A stretch of 64,000 nucleotides of DNA from Dichetophora obliterata (GCA_963920525.1 OY986436.1:26480318-26544317), one strand, 5' to 3'; shown: positions 49,926-61,748, numbered from the stretch's first letter. Notes: a model not told the origin generated them from the sequence alone. Made by a program: numbers and translations.

Positions 49926-52188
49926 TGGGGCGTGCCCATACAAAGGTTGGACATCGCATATTGCTTTAAATAATTGATTGTAACTCTAGAACCATTTGAT
50001 GTATTTTGGACACATTTTGAACATGTCTTCTTAAAAGAATTTCTTCTTCTTAAAAGAAGGTAAAAAACCATTTTTTTGTGTTTAGCCATATTTATTACCT
50101 GTATTTTATTGCATAATGTGTTTTTAAACAAGAATTTATTAGCTTATTACATTTAAAAGATGCTTAAAGACAGCATAAATATCTATTTAAAACAAATTAT
50201 ACGTAGTATTAAGAGCAAACAGTGATTTATTAATACCACACATAATTATGCAATATGCTTAATTTTACACATTATCTGTAAAAGTTATGTTTTCATTTTC
50301 CTCATCAAAAAGGTATTTTGCTACAATCAGATAGCTTTGTGGTGATTTTTAACTAAAACCAAGGATTGAAAGTACTGGATTGCAAAAGATCTGAATTGCA
50401 AGCAGATCTTGAGAATTTTCTCGTGTTAAGTTTGAAGAACCGAAATAGTTTGTGATTGGCCTCTTGCGCATCCTCGGATAACTGACCTATGGGTACTATC
50501 GCTTTTTGAACTATATCCGCACTGTGCATTAATATTTTATGTACAGTAACAGGCATAAAGTACCAATCATAAATTTCAACGTATAATTTTGTTGTTTCTA
50601 AACAAAAAATTTTTAATTTTGTGATATTAATTTTAAGACCAGATGCTATGACCTGAAGTGTATTAAAATTTTTACGCATTAATGTAAAACAAAATAATTC
50701 ATATATGCATGTATATATTAAAATGTTTTACCTGCAATATAACATAAAATCGTTTAATAAAATTTTCGTCTTCTCCACTGATTTCTGAACTTTTCTTGTA
50801 ATTAGTAAAAAGTCTGCAAGCAGTGTTACGGTCATGACTTTTACCAGAGCCTTGCAATACCACGTATATAAATAAACCTTAAACAATTTTAATTTTGCTG
50901 TCAGCAAAATAGTATAGTGGTGTTGATTCTAATGCTTTCATCATAATCTTTACATTTTGGTTATTACACACGCAGAAAAAAATGTTTACTGGAAACATAA
51001 TATGATATTAATGTATGTATTTTAAAACGTTTTTGTAGCAAACAATTTTATTTATACAAGAAACATATTATGTTTGCCATAAATATGTTATGTTCACTGC
51101 AAACAAGCTAATTTGTTGCAATGAATTATTATGTACACTGCATTATCATATAAGCAATATGTTCGCAGCAAACATTTTTTGACTGTCACAAACATAACTA
51201 TGTTCACTACTTTTAAAATATATTTCATATAATTTATTGACGGTTAAAGATATAACAATTGTGTTCATTGGCAGATCACTTTTAAGTGAATTTCATACCT
51301 TTTATCTGTACTGTACCAGTTTATGTAATTTTTTTACTGGATTTCTTGAAAATATTTGCATCGCGTCTGAAATATATCTCAAGAACCAGACGTCTCAGAT
51401 AAATAAACAGTATACCAAAATATTTTCATTAAAATTGTCTACACTTATTTAGTATAACAAATTTACGTAAATTTACTAGTAAGGATTCCATGCCGCAATC
51501 AAAGCAAAAAATCTATTTTTTCGTTTACAAAAGGTCACGGAGCCGAGCCGGAATGGGTTAATACAATGAATCCAAAACTTGTTTTTTTATCCATTCGCAA
51601 GTTTTTATCGCTAATTAAACTGAATCATTTCCTATAGTTATGCTGTAATAGGCAAACTTTGTGAGAAATGCTATAAAAAATACCTAGGAATACAAATTTG
51701 ATATTGAAATTCTCAGAAGGCGCTGGATGGCGCGCGCTAATTTTTTTTTTAATCTTTCTTACTATCATTATTTGTAATGCAAGGTACATTTATCCTGGCC
51801 AACCCTGGCCATTTTTTATTTTTAAAATTTAATAATTTTTTTTAATTTCTAATTTTTATTCCTTATAGCAATAACGTCATAACAAAAAACTTATAAACAA
51901 AATATGTGGTTTAAAAGTCTAGAGTATACCCTTTTATAAAATATAAAGATCTGTTCAATCAAGTACCTTAACAAAATGTTATAGGACTTAAAAAAAAGAC
52001 TATATTTTTTATATTACAAAATATCAACTTTGAGGCTTTACAAAAGCAAAAGTACGCACTTAAATATAAAAAAACTGCCCAATTCAAATAGACCAAATAT
52101 ATTTCTATCGAAATGCATCAAAATATTATAATAATTTGCAAGTTGCACTTTTTTCTGGATGTCCAACCCTTTGTATGGGATCGCCCCA
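49926..52188. mobile_element. 2.26-kb DNA element with ~30-bp TIRs, inserted in the RTE
   Basis: TGGGGCG, two variable bases, then CCCATACAAAGG and TTGGACATC form the left TIR; the right end is its reverse complement with one extra G. Outside bases ACGT and CCGT suggest a 4-bp duplication with one mismatch; removing the element and one copy joins the RTE coding frame. A 108-codon frame on the - strand (50353-50679) is the only coding trace. GCAAACATAATATG-type motifs cluster at 50980-51200. The superfamily is undetermined. Confidence 0.75.
50353..50679 (-). pseudogene. probable transposase C-terminal exon of the 2.26-kb element
   Basis: The frame contains MPVTVHKILMHSADIVQ, VPIGQLSEDAQEANHKLF and RKFSRSACNSDLLQ. 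I recall similar stretches in uncharacterised repeat-derived insect proteins, but cannot name the family with certainty. A possible splice site lies just upstream. No DDE triad is visible in the fragment. Confidence 0.5.
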
Positions 52189-52189
52189 C

Positions 52190-53197
52190 CGTGCGGCGTC
52201 TTTCTCTGCAGTGGCGTCGCGACACTCCTGGTCGTACCACTGGTATCTGCGAGGGCGGTGGTAGCCAATCATCTCTTCAGCAGCCGCACGCATGGAGTTG
52301 AAAATGTGTGTCCACTGCGCGCATATATCATCGATTGGACGAGTGCTTTGAAGCACGAGTGAGAGTCGAGTGGCGAAAGCATCGGCTGTCTGTTTCGATT
52401 GCAGCTTGTCGACGTCTAGCTTTCTATTGGATCGTGCGTACATCCAATACACTGGAAGAGTACCTTCCGTCGATCAAAAGTACCTACGTGATCAATTTGA
52501 TTTTTGGTTTTTTGATCAGGGGACATCCAGGTGGCTTTATGAATATTGAGATGCTTGAATCTAGTGCTACTTACGACCATGTTTCGTGCTGCGGCGAAGT
52601 CAATCAGCCTCATTCCGTTATCGGAGGTGTGTTAGTGGAGGCTGAAATTTCCGACTGTTGGACCAAATATATTTTCCTTGCCCACCTTAGAGGTAAAGTC
52701 ACTAAGCACGATTTGTACGTCGTGACGGGGGCAGCGCTCGTAAGCATTTTCAAGGCGCTCGTAGAAAATTTCCTTGATCTCATCGTCCTTGTCTTCTGTC
52801 GGAGCGTGCGCACATAGTAGGCTTATATTAAAAAATTTAACCTTGATGCAGATTATGGCAAGTCGTTCGTTCACAGGTGTGAATCCCAGGACGTGGGGCC
52901 GTAGTTTCTTGCCAACTACAAATCCGCATCCGAACTCGTGCTTCTCCGCATGGCCGCTGTAGTAGATATCACAGGGTGCATGCCGAATGCAACCCTGCCC
53001 TTCCATCGCATTTCTTGGATAGCAGTGATATCAGCTTTGTATCTTTCCAAGACATCAGTCAGTTGAATAGAGGCACCTTCCCAATTAAGGGTTCGGACAT
53101 TCCAGGTGCATATCCGTAAATCATTATCAGTTTTTCGTTTGCGGAGGTCGTCATCAGATTTGGGGATCAGTTTTCTTCTTTTCTTAGTTGTTTTCAT
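52190..53197 (-). pseudogene. RTE endonuclease domain, frameshifted
   Basis: Starts MKTTKKRRKL, then LRICTWNVRTLN, DITAIQEMRWKG, AHAPTEDKDD and IVLSDFTSKVGKE across several frames. These are the apurinic-endonuclease blocks. The SDFTSKVG block departs from the usual GDFNAKVG (two changed residues), so catalysis would be lost even without the frameshifts (near 52920, 52630 and 52440). The linker to the reverse transcriptase (CRDATAEKDAAR) is cut by the inserted DNA element. Confidence 0.85.
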
Positions 53198-53425
53198 TGA
53201 AATTGGTTTTTACGGGTGGGCTTCAAACCCGACGCACAACCTATTTTAAGCCTAGGGAGGCCCGCCGCTCAGATTAGTCGCCAAACTAACGGTTGTCAGT
53301 TTTGACGTTGCCCAGGAAACACCACGTGGAGGTTTGAATCGACTTGAGGCGATTTCACAAAGATTATGCTGGCCTCGCCAGGTTGAGACAGTCAGACATG
53401 TTACATTGTTACATCGCCCCCAGAT

Positions 53426-55002
53426 TCCTACTTAGAAATACTAAAATTAGACTGAAGGGACGTCAAAAAGACACACGAAAATACTGAGAAACGTAAACTT
53501 ATTTTTTGGTATCAGAATTGAGTGGTATACTCTGTTTTTCTTAATTAGATCAAAATCTTGAGATATTTGCTATTGAAATTTACTTTTAGCTATATTTTCC
53601 TTATTTTTGGAGACCAAATATTTTGACCACCTCCGATTTTGTTTACACTTTCAGAATATAGTCTAATTATGAAATAAAAACACTAATTTGAGCAAAAAAT
53701 TAAATTTTTTTTTTAGTTTTAACGTTTAACATCCAAATTTGGCACAAATGAAAGAAAAAGCGAAATTTCTTAACTCTTGAAAAATCATAGATTAAACAAG
53801 GATGTTTCGATTTTCACGTTGGCGGTATTTTTGAAAAGACAATAAAAATTAATTGCTAAAAAACTATAAATTTTTTTAAATGAAGGTCAATTGTAAGTCA
53901 AATATCAAAAATTTGAATAAGTCGAGACTTTAATCTGATTTGTAAAAACCGAGTATACGAACCTGACCGAAATTTAGTGACCAAATCATAATTTTTTACC
54001 CCCTTGCCTAGCGCTTTGGTACTTTGTAAATTGTTATTTTTTATAACTTTTTCTGTCTTTTCGACATATTTTGTAGGCTTAACTTACAAAATTGAAGTAA
54101 ATAAGTACAAAGTACCGAAACGCTTCGCTGACAAAAATCTTTTCCAACGCTTCAATATTGATGAGCATTGGACACATGTATATTCAGGTTCCATCCGCCT
54201 ATACACATATACACCTCTGTTAATGCACTATATCCCAGTAGTTCTAGTCTTAAAGAAATCTCAAATGAATCATGTACGATTTTTCTTGATCCTTAACGAA
54301 ACATGCTGTTTTGGCCATTTCATTGGCGAAAATTTCATATAAATGTCCCAAATTCGTGCAAGACGCAATGCAGAAACGTCGGGATTTATCATGCACGAAC
54401 CCAATATCGAAATATTGAGGAAGTTTCGTTAACGAAAAGTAGACAGCAATATAAAGAAAATTCGTCAAGGTATTAAAATCAAAACGTGTAATAAAACTCG
54501 TGAAGGAATGTTATACCGAAACGTTAAAGAAGTTTCGTTAAGGAACCATAGCGGAATTTTGCCTAAATTTCATTAACGGTATTTATCGTGCTGTATTGTT
54601 GCAGCTTAGCCTCTGAACGATTCGGCGAATTACAACAGTCTTGAATATCTTCAAATTGTTGTAGTAGAGGGGAAAAAGTTAGGCGCTGACAACCGCTGCT
54701 TTGCATTATATTTTGTATGCATTTTTTTAAGTCCAGCAGCTCATGTACCCTTCTTCAAGAAACATCCTTCAAGAAATCATCACGAAAAGTTCGTCAATGA
54801 TGCCGGCGAACTACTGGGTCATTTGATATCACAAAAATGCACACTAACAACAAGCAAGACACGAGAAGCAGTATAATTTCGTTTAGAAGAAAGTATTGCT
54901 TGTTGTTGGTAAGCTTTTTCGTGATATAAAATAAAACGGTAAGTTTTAAGAGATGAAAACTACAGCAAACGTGTGTAATACAGTGTATTCTAATATTAGT
55001 AT
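53426..55002. other. no gene recognised; TTTCGTTAACGAAA-like motifs
   Basis: GTTTCGTTAACGAAA at about 54424 and related words at 54291 and 54528 suggest a decayed motif-array repeat around 54250-54560. The frame 54004-54342 shows no known motif. Confidence 0.4.
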
Positions 55003-55238
55003 CAGAGAACTGCACAAGCCTACTTGAAGTCTATTTCAATTACTTGCTTAAAATCGCACTAAAAGTTCAAGCTAGCTTGAGCTTGATAATTTTGAATCAA
55101 GTATAGCTTGTAATTGAATATACAGGGTTGCCAATATTCGAAGCGCCCATTTTATTTTTAAATAAATCAAAGAAACCACAATTTTTTGTCTGTTCGTCAT
55201 GAATATCATTTAATTGGGTTCAAGTAGATTTGCTTACA

Positions 55239-55763
55239 TTATTTCTTGAATATGATATCTCGTAAATTGGCCTCTACGACATATTGTGCCCGTTTTGCAG
55301 CATTTTCCATGGTTTTCTTCAACATTTCGATGGGAATGGCGGTTATTTCTTGACGGATGTTGGTTTTCAGCTCTTCTAGGGTCTTTGGCTTGTTGACGTA
55401 AACCTTTGATTTCAAATAACCCCACAAAAAGAAGTTTGGAGGCGTTAAATCTGGTGATCTTGCCGGCCAATCGAAATCACCATTTTTTGACATCAAACGG
55501 CCAGGGAACAATTGCTTCAGAAAATCGATTGTAGTGCGGCTTGTGTGTGGTGGCGCGCCGTCTTGTTGAAACCAGTAGTACGTGTTGAAAACTGATACGC
55601 TTTCGACGAACGATTGGCATGAAAAAATTGTTTATCATATCGCGATAACGCTCCTGATTGACAGTAACTCTGTGGCCATTATCATCTTCGAAAAAGAACG
55701 GCCCAATTAGCATTTTAGCACAAACGCCGCACCAAACAGTGACTTTTGCATCGTAAAGAGGTA
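55239..55763 (-). pseudogene. mariner-type transposase, C-terminal part
   Basis: The - strand reads PLYDAKVTVWCGVCAKMLIG, GPFFFEDDNGHRVTVNQERY, then after a frameshift the QQDGAPPHT block (second catalytic Asp), and WPARSPDLTPPNFFLWG with the third Asp. The C-terminus ends ANLRDIIFKK at 55239. The first Asp lies beyond the insertion, at about 58845. Confidence 0.88.
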
Positions 55764-55799
55764 CACAGAAAAAATGGAGTAGAAATTTTACCTGAAAAT

Positions 55800-56400
55800 G
55801 TAGAAAACTCAACTAAATTAATCCGGTGATTTTCAGTCAACGAATTTGTTTAGGTGCTCTAAAAATTTCAAAATGCTAAAATAATGGAATTGAATTAGGT
55901 ACTCTAACTGCGAGAGTAAATAAGGCACCTAAGTCTTTAGGTGTGTTTTCAACCATAAAATAGATAAGCCACATAATTAATTAGAAGAATTGACAATTTA
56001 TTTTTGAAGCAATGTCCACTTCAGAGTAGGTAAGCCACCTACTAAGTGTAGAAAAATTATCTATTTATTTAGATGGCAGTGCTTACTTAAGAGTAGAAAC
56101 GGCAACTACATATTTTCACAAAATCAACTCTTTATTTTGATAGCATATCTACTCTAGAATTGGAAAATCAATCACTTTTTTTAAAAATTCGTCTGATTAT
56201 TTAGATGGCTTTCTTATTTAAGAGTAGGAACGGCACCTAAATATTTTAGAAAAATAAACTATTTATTTTGATACCATATCTACTTTAGAGTTGGAAAACT
56301 ACTACTTATTTTAGAAAATTCATCCAATTCCTTAGATAATTTTTCCACTTTAATGTAGTTAAGGAAACTTAATTTTTGGAGTAAATAACCAACTAAATGC
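55800..56400 (+). repeat. subterminal ~130-bp imperfect tandem repeats
   Basis: Units with TTATTTAGATGGC, TTAAGAGTAG, AACGGCACCTA and TTATTTTGATANCATATCTACT recur near 56060 and 56190, with more degenerate ones on both sides. They may be transposase-binding repeats, by analogy with other DNA elements. Confidence 0.65.
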
Positions 56401-56849
56401 ATTAACCAATCGAAATAAATAAAATAAAGATGAATAAGTTTTGAAATTTAAAATGTGATTTTATTACCTATTATTTTTTAAATCACTTATATGACTAATT
56501 ACAATAATAATTATTTAAACATAAAATTTTTAATAACAAAAAAATTGCAAAATCAAGTGCAAATAACTGTTCACAAGAAAAAAGAGGGTTATTCTGAGTT
56601 TATATTAGACAAAGTGATTAAAATAGTTGATAATAGTTAGCACATGATAACAACAATAAGATTAAAAATAGGTTTGTCTTTCGTATTATTAAGTGATTCA
56701 GGAGATACATTGTTTTTCAACCACATCTCATGGCCAGCAATTTCTCCATCTGATTGTTCTATAGCCACTGAATTGAAAATTGTTAGTAGAGGGTAAAATA
56801 AATAGAAACAATCTTTTAAAATAAATTATTCTTATATCTCTAACCAACC

Positions 56850-57473
56850 TTGTACATTTGATTCTTGAGTTATTTCTTCGGGGGCTGCTGCTTTTTTTAA
56901 ATTATACCTACTTTTTAAAAAACCTGGTTTCCTATATTTTTTGGAGAGGGCGTAATACCTCTCCGCTAACTTTCCGCGTGTCACTTTAAACCAGTGTATA
57001 CATACTATAGTTGAATTAAAATAATATTATTTTGTTATTGAAAATGTAAGATTAAAGAGTGTACACGATAAACTTTTTAAAAATTTTGGAGGCGGAGAAA
57101 ATATTCTTGCCACGCAAGATATATTCAACCTGGTAGAAGTGGTAGATAAAATTCTCTCTTGTGATAGGACAGCACTTGTCAAAATCAGCTTTTTAAGAAT
57201 AAAAGCAAAGCAAATAACAAAACTTGCAAATTATAATATACCAGGTGTTTGATAGCTTCGGTACCTATATATCATGTTGAATATACCATGTTTGCCACGT
57301 ATGAAACGAGGAAAATGAAATCGCTGTCTCAATTTTATTGTGTACACTCCCTGACATACTTTATCTTCACATGGAAATAAACTTATTATTTGTTCTGCAG
57401 CTATTTCAAAGTCCTTTTTTGAAATCTTTCTATATTGATGTAGCCAATTTTCCGCAACTATTGTAACAAGCAA
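56850..57473 (-). pseudogene. coding remnants of the 2.98-kb element
   Basis: Two pieces on the - strand: NWLHQYRKISKKDFEIAAEQ with IISLFPCEDK (57473-57231), and RGKLAERYYALSKKYRKPGF (about 56985-56900). The order FP-E block then GKL-RY block is one I recall from repeat-derived insect proteins, suggesting exons of one transposon-encoded protein. No catalytic motif was identified. The function is unknown. Confidence 0.45.
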
Positions 57474-58746
57474 GTGCCGTTCTTCAGTTGAAAACGCTCC
57501 GTTTTTTTAAATTTAATATAATCCCTTTTCCGCGAATTGAAGCATAGAATAGATTACCCAAGTTCTGAAAAAAATATAAAATAACCAAATTCTTATGAAT
57601 ATTGTGTTTTGATCACATGAGTTTTTTTTACAGAACTTGACGAAAATTAAAATTTCAACGGATTTGAAAATGGAATAAAGAGAAAAAATATTAGGTGGCT
57701 TAAAATATTACTGCTTAGCCACTAGAAAAAAAACGCGATTTGTTTTATTAACACTTTCTGGCCAAAGTTATTACAATATAATATAATTATGTGAAATAGT
57801 GAATACAAACCATATCGGAGACTTCATAAAAATTTAATGAAAATTAAATTTGAAAAATTTTGGGCGAAGTTTTCGGTCTTTTTTTAAAATCCAAACATTA
57901 AGTGGATAGTGAAGATTTAAACTAATTTCAAAAAACTTAAGCCATTGTATTAATTCAATTGACATTTAAAGTAATTTTACCGATTTGGTAAAGTCACTTT
58001 GTTAGAAAGGAAGGCGTGGTTTTCATATGATTTGGCGCATTTTCGAACTTGATCTTTATTTTTGAATGAAAATCTTATACCTACGTATTTTGAATTTCGT
58101 TAAGATAGCTGTAACATTACGGCTGTTTTCGTGATCACAGACAGACAGACGAACAGACGGACATAGCTAAATAAAGTCCCCATATAAAAAAGGGATTGTT
58201 AGCGACATTTCGCTGAAATTATTCTACTATAAATACCTGTGAAGTCAGGAATATGCTCCTCCAGCCCCCAATCCCAAAGGAGCTTCATCATCTGGGAGCA
58301 AACTTTGATTGTTGGCAGAACAATTATTTGGTCCCCTCCATTGTCAGTAGTATAAGGGAATAAAATTTATCTATCCGATAGATGTTAAGTTTAATATGTT
58401 TTTTTAAGTATGTTTGTTTTTCAATGAAACGTTCGAAATTATTTGAAAAAATGATTGTTGAAAAATGATTGAAAAATGATTTAAGAAAATTTCAAAATAA
58501 TTTTTTTTTATAACAAGTGAAGTACGAATTCAACAACTTGCATTAGGTAAAATATATAAAAAATTTGGTTATTTTCTAAACAAAATTTCAGTCGAATTTA
58601 CAGTTTTTAATTATGTAAAAAACCTAATGCATGATTGTTTTATTAACTGTGCAAGTAGAAAAGTTGCCGAAAAGATTAGGTGAAGTAGAAAATTTCAGAT
58701 TACCTAATTAAGTTTAGGTACTAAATCAATTTTTTTATTTTCTGTG

Positions 58747-58936
58747 TACCTCTTGAATCTCTTGTGGATTTTCAGTGGCATAAATACGGCAATTTTGTTT
58801 GTTTACCGTTCCGTTCAACTGAAAATGAGCTTCATCGCTCATTGAGTTGAGTTTTCACTATTGATTTGTTTTGTTGAATGTAAATTTCAACAATTTTAGA
58901 GCGTTCGCGTGGCGTGTACTGTTCCATTGTAAACAT
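58747..58936 (-). pseudogene. mariner-type transposase, N-terminal stub and first catalytic block
   Basis: MEQYTPRERSKIVEIYIQQN is the normal start of this transposase type. About 10 residues later the frame breaks and SDEAHFQLNGTVNKQNCRIY follows, so the helix-turn-helix region is deleted out of frame. It continues to NPQEIQEV where the 3-kb element is inserted. Confidence 0.88.
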
Positions 58937-59239
58937 TTGCTTGGAATGACGCTTCAAACGCGGTATGTCATTAGTCGATTTGGCATCACTGCGGAAAGTT
59001 ACAGTGTTGCCAGATGGGCGCTTCGAATATTGACAACCCTGTAAATAAGCCCACGACAGCTTGCAACTTGCTAGTATGCTAGTTTACAAGCGAACGGCAC
59101 GAAGTTTCAAGTAAAGGAAAGCTTGATGCCTTCGGCAAAAAGCTTGAAAAGCATGAAATTGATGGCAAGTATACAATTAAAGCAAGTATCCAAAAAATTC
59201 AATGAGCTTGTGTAGGAAAAGCTTAAGCGTATTATGACT

Positions 59240-60010
59240 TTTAAGGGTTCTGCGGACTCCGTGGTTGGCAGTTTTAGGGGGTAGATGATTTCGGATCTGA
59301 TGTCAGAATTTAAAATTCATGATGGCGGATAGAGTTGCCAACTAGATTTTTGGGTATTTTTGCGAATTCTTTTAATTTTGAAATTCTGACAACGGATTTG
59401 ATTTCGAATATAATGTCACAGTTTTAAAATTTAAGAAGGGTTGCCACCTAAATTTTTACCACAGTATTGCCACCTAATAATAATATGTATTTTTAAGAGT
59501 TTGAAACATCATTTAACAGTGTTAGGGAGTCACTGATTTCGAATCTGAAGTCAGAATTTTAAAATTCAAGATGGTGGATAGGGTTGCCACCTTAATTTTA
59601 TGTATGTTTATGAATTCGGGGCTAGCAAAAAAAATGGTATACCAAAAATGGGTCGCTGAATCCGAATCCGTCGTCAGAATTTCAAAATTATAAAGTTTTG
59701 AAATAATAGGGTTGCCACCTATTAATATGTATTTTTAAGAATTTCAAACATCATTCAACAGTCTTAGGTAGTCACTGATTTCGAATCTGAAGTCAGATTT
59801 AAAATTTTGAAATTCTGACCACGGATTCGGAATCAGCGACCCATTTTTGGTGTACCATTTTTTTTGCTAGCCCCGAATTAATTTGCTAGCCCCAAAAAAT
59901 TAAGGTGGCAACCCTATTCATCACCTTGAATTTTAAAATTCTGACTTCAGATTCGAAATCAGTGACTCCTTACACTGTTAAATGATGCTTGAAATTCTTG
60001 GCATTTCAAA
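59240..60010. repeat. ~240-bp TTGCCACC modules and partial inverted copy
   Basis: GGGAGTCACTGATTTCGAAT-like anchors lie at about 59525 and 59767 (period 242 bp; 15340 and 15579 in copy 1). Each module has GGGTTGCCACCT twice and GGTATACCAAAAATGGGTCG. From about 59800 the modules run in the reverse direction. Confidence 0.8.
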
Positions 60011-60850
60011 CACAAAAAAATTAAAAAAAATGTATAAAATTTTTCTTCGCATTTAAAATTACTTCAATAATTTTAAAAAAATATTTAAGATATTATTTAA
60101 AAAAAATTTAATTCCAGGACTGCCAACATATCAGAGCCTAGTTTTAGGGTAAAAATATTTAAAAAAACCCAAAAATCAACAAATTTCGTTAAAATCTCGA
60201 AATTTACAAAATGTTACACTTCTAGTAAAAAATTTCATAACGACCAAGTTATTTAACGTCATCACATAATTTTTTGTATTTGAATTAAATGTTTTTTTCA
60301 GAAAACATTTCAACAGCATTTCATTACAATTTTTTTAAAATTGAATTTTTAAGATTTTTTTTTTACAACAACAAGAAAAAAAGGAAATTTTTCAAAAACT
60401 GAAATATCATAACTCTAGCAATTTTTATCCGATTGTTATGTTTTACAGCTCATTTTTAGGGACAATTAAATAACAAACGAAGTACATACCAGTTTTAGGC
60501 ACAAATTAAGGTTTTATGTGCAAAAAATGTACAAAGCTTACATTACTTACAATTTGATATTTTTATTGTTTTTACATCAAAAGGAACGATTTTTCAGCCA
60601 TTCATCTTAAGAAAAATATTTTAAAAATATAAGGTCACCCTTAAAAGGCATATGTATTTAAATCGCTATATCTGGGGTTGTTCTATTCCAATTTAGTTTT
60701 TTTTACCTGTTGGATAGATAATTTTTTGTTCTTTAATTGTATAGTAAATTTTTTTCAAGAATTCACTCGCCAACTCCGTTACACACAAAAAGGAAATGAG
60801 AATAAAGTTGTGTGTTGTGTGCTTCAAGCAAATGTGTGAATATTCTGAAC
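60010..60850. other. no feature recognised
   Basis: AT-rich DNA between the fold-back element and the ~100-bp array. No open frame or clear repeat. Confidence 0.4.
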
Positions 60851-60931
60851 CTTGGTATTAAGGGATTTCGCTGATTTCGAATCTGATGTTAGAATTCAAA
60901 ATACTTATTTGCCACTAGGGTGGACTCTAAA

Positions 60932-61748
60932 CAGGGATGGCCATGATTACAAATCTCGATTATTGATTATGATTACATGTATTCAGATTGCACAGATTAC
61001 TTGATTTTTCTAAATATTCAGAAAAATCACATTAAAACCCAAATAAAAATACTTTCAATAAAGTAATCAAAGTAAGTAATTACATGAGATTATAAAAATA
61101 CAGTAATCGTGCAAGGTGATTACATGATTTTTAAAAAAAATCAAGTAGTCTTAACATGGAATTACATGATTTTTTTAATAAATCAAGTTATCAGTAATCC
61201 GACCCAGCTTTCAGTGATTACAGATTACTTCTCGTCAGTCAAAAAATTCAAAATTTATATGTAATTTTATTATTTCAGTAATTGCTATTTACCATAGTAG
61301 TTTACCATAAATACAATATTTTCTTCAGCAGCTATTAAAATGATGTTAATGTTTGTTAGATTGGTTTTGTTAAAGAAGTGTAACAATAGCGCTCAGAAAC
61401 CTTTTCTGTATTTTATTTCTCTCAGTTTTACAGTTGAACCACATGCAAAAAAACAGATATAAAACAATATATTAGTTAAAGAAATCGGCAATCAACGATT
61501 GGTTAAGCTTGATAACTGATAAATTTCTTAATCAGAATAATTCATTCATTACTGGAAAATGATTGATTACTGAAATTAATCACTGATTACTTTTGCATGA
61601 TTACTGATTTCTCAAAAAAGTCACTGAATACTTTAGAGTTATTAATAATTTTTTTAAGTAATCAAGTAATAAATTTGTGTATGATTAATTGTTATCAGTA
61701 ATTTTTTTATAATCATTACACGAAAGTAATCATTACTGGCCAACCCTG
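60932..61748. mobile_element. hAT-like MITE made of GATTAC motifs
   Basis: The ends are CAGGGATGGCCATGATTAC and, inverted, CAGGGTTGGCCAGTAATG. ACTCTAAA precedes it (60924-60931). The same 8 bp follow it once the younger MITE 61756-61909 and its TAA duplication are removed. The interior is an array of GATTAC/GTAATC words, as in 2744-3322, though the ends differ. Confidence 0.85.

Larger units (their letters stand above)
48102..53425 (-). mobile_element. RTE-type non-LTR retrotransposon, split by a DNA element
   Basis: On the - strand: GC-richer 5' leader (about 53425-53200), endonuclease (53197-52190), insertion (49926-52188), reverse transcriptase (about 49925-48120) and a 3' end finishing GGCGCCAACTAAGTAAGTAAG. 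The short TAAG tandem tail at about 48102-48117 is the kind of 3' end seen in RTE elements. Multiple frameshifts and stops make it inactive. Confidence 0.88.
55764..58746. mobile_element. 2.98-kb DNA element with CACAGAAAA ends, inserted in mariner 2
   Basis: The ends are CACAGAAAA and TTTTCTGTG, within the mariner coding sequence at GGTACC. The duplication is TA with the ends as stated, or GTAC if the element is read as ACAGAAAA..TTTTCTGT. 55800-56400 is a set of ~130-bp imperfect subterminal repeats. Fragments of a spliced - strand gene are at 56850-57473. A GACAGACAGACGAACAGACG tract is near 58141. The superfamily is undetermined. Confidence 0.82.
55123..59041 (-). mobile_element. mariner-type element 2, interrupted by a 3-kb element
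   Basis: TIRs: CAGGGTTG(C/T)CAATATTCGA at both ends, continuing AGCGCCCAT. TA at 55121-55122 and 59042-59043. Without the insert 55764-58746 it is about 934 bp, i.e. internally deleted like element 1. It inserted into the fold-back hAT copy 2; copy 1 shows the undisturbed site. Confidence 0.92.
55003..60010. mobile_element. fold-back hAT element, copy 2, with two nested insertions
   Basis: It begins CAGAGAACTGCACAAGCC exactly as copy 1 (14578) and is interrupted at a TA by the mariner 55123-59041. After the mariner the CTTGCAAGCTAG-rich part continues, followed by the ~240-bp TTGCCACC modules. An inverted partial module set starts at about 59800, but the far terminus is missing, so no TSD can be checked (left flank ATTAGTAT). 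Confidence 0.8.
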
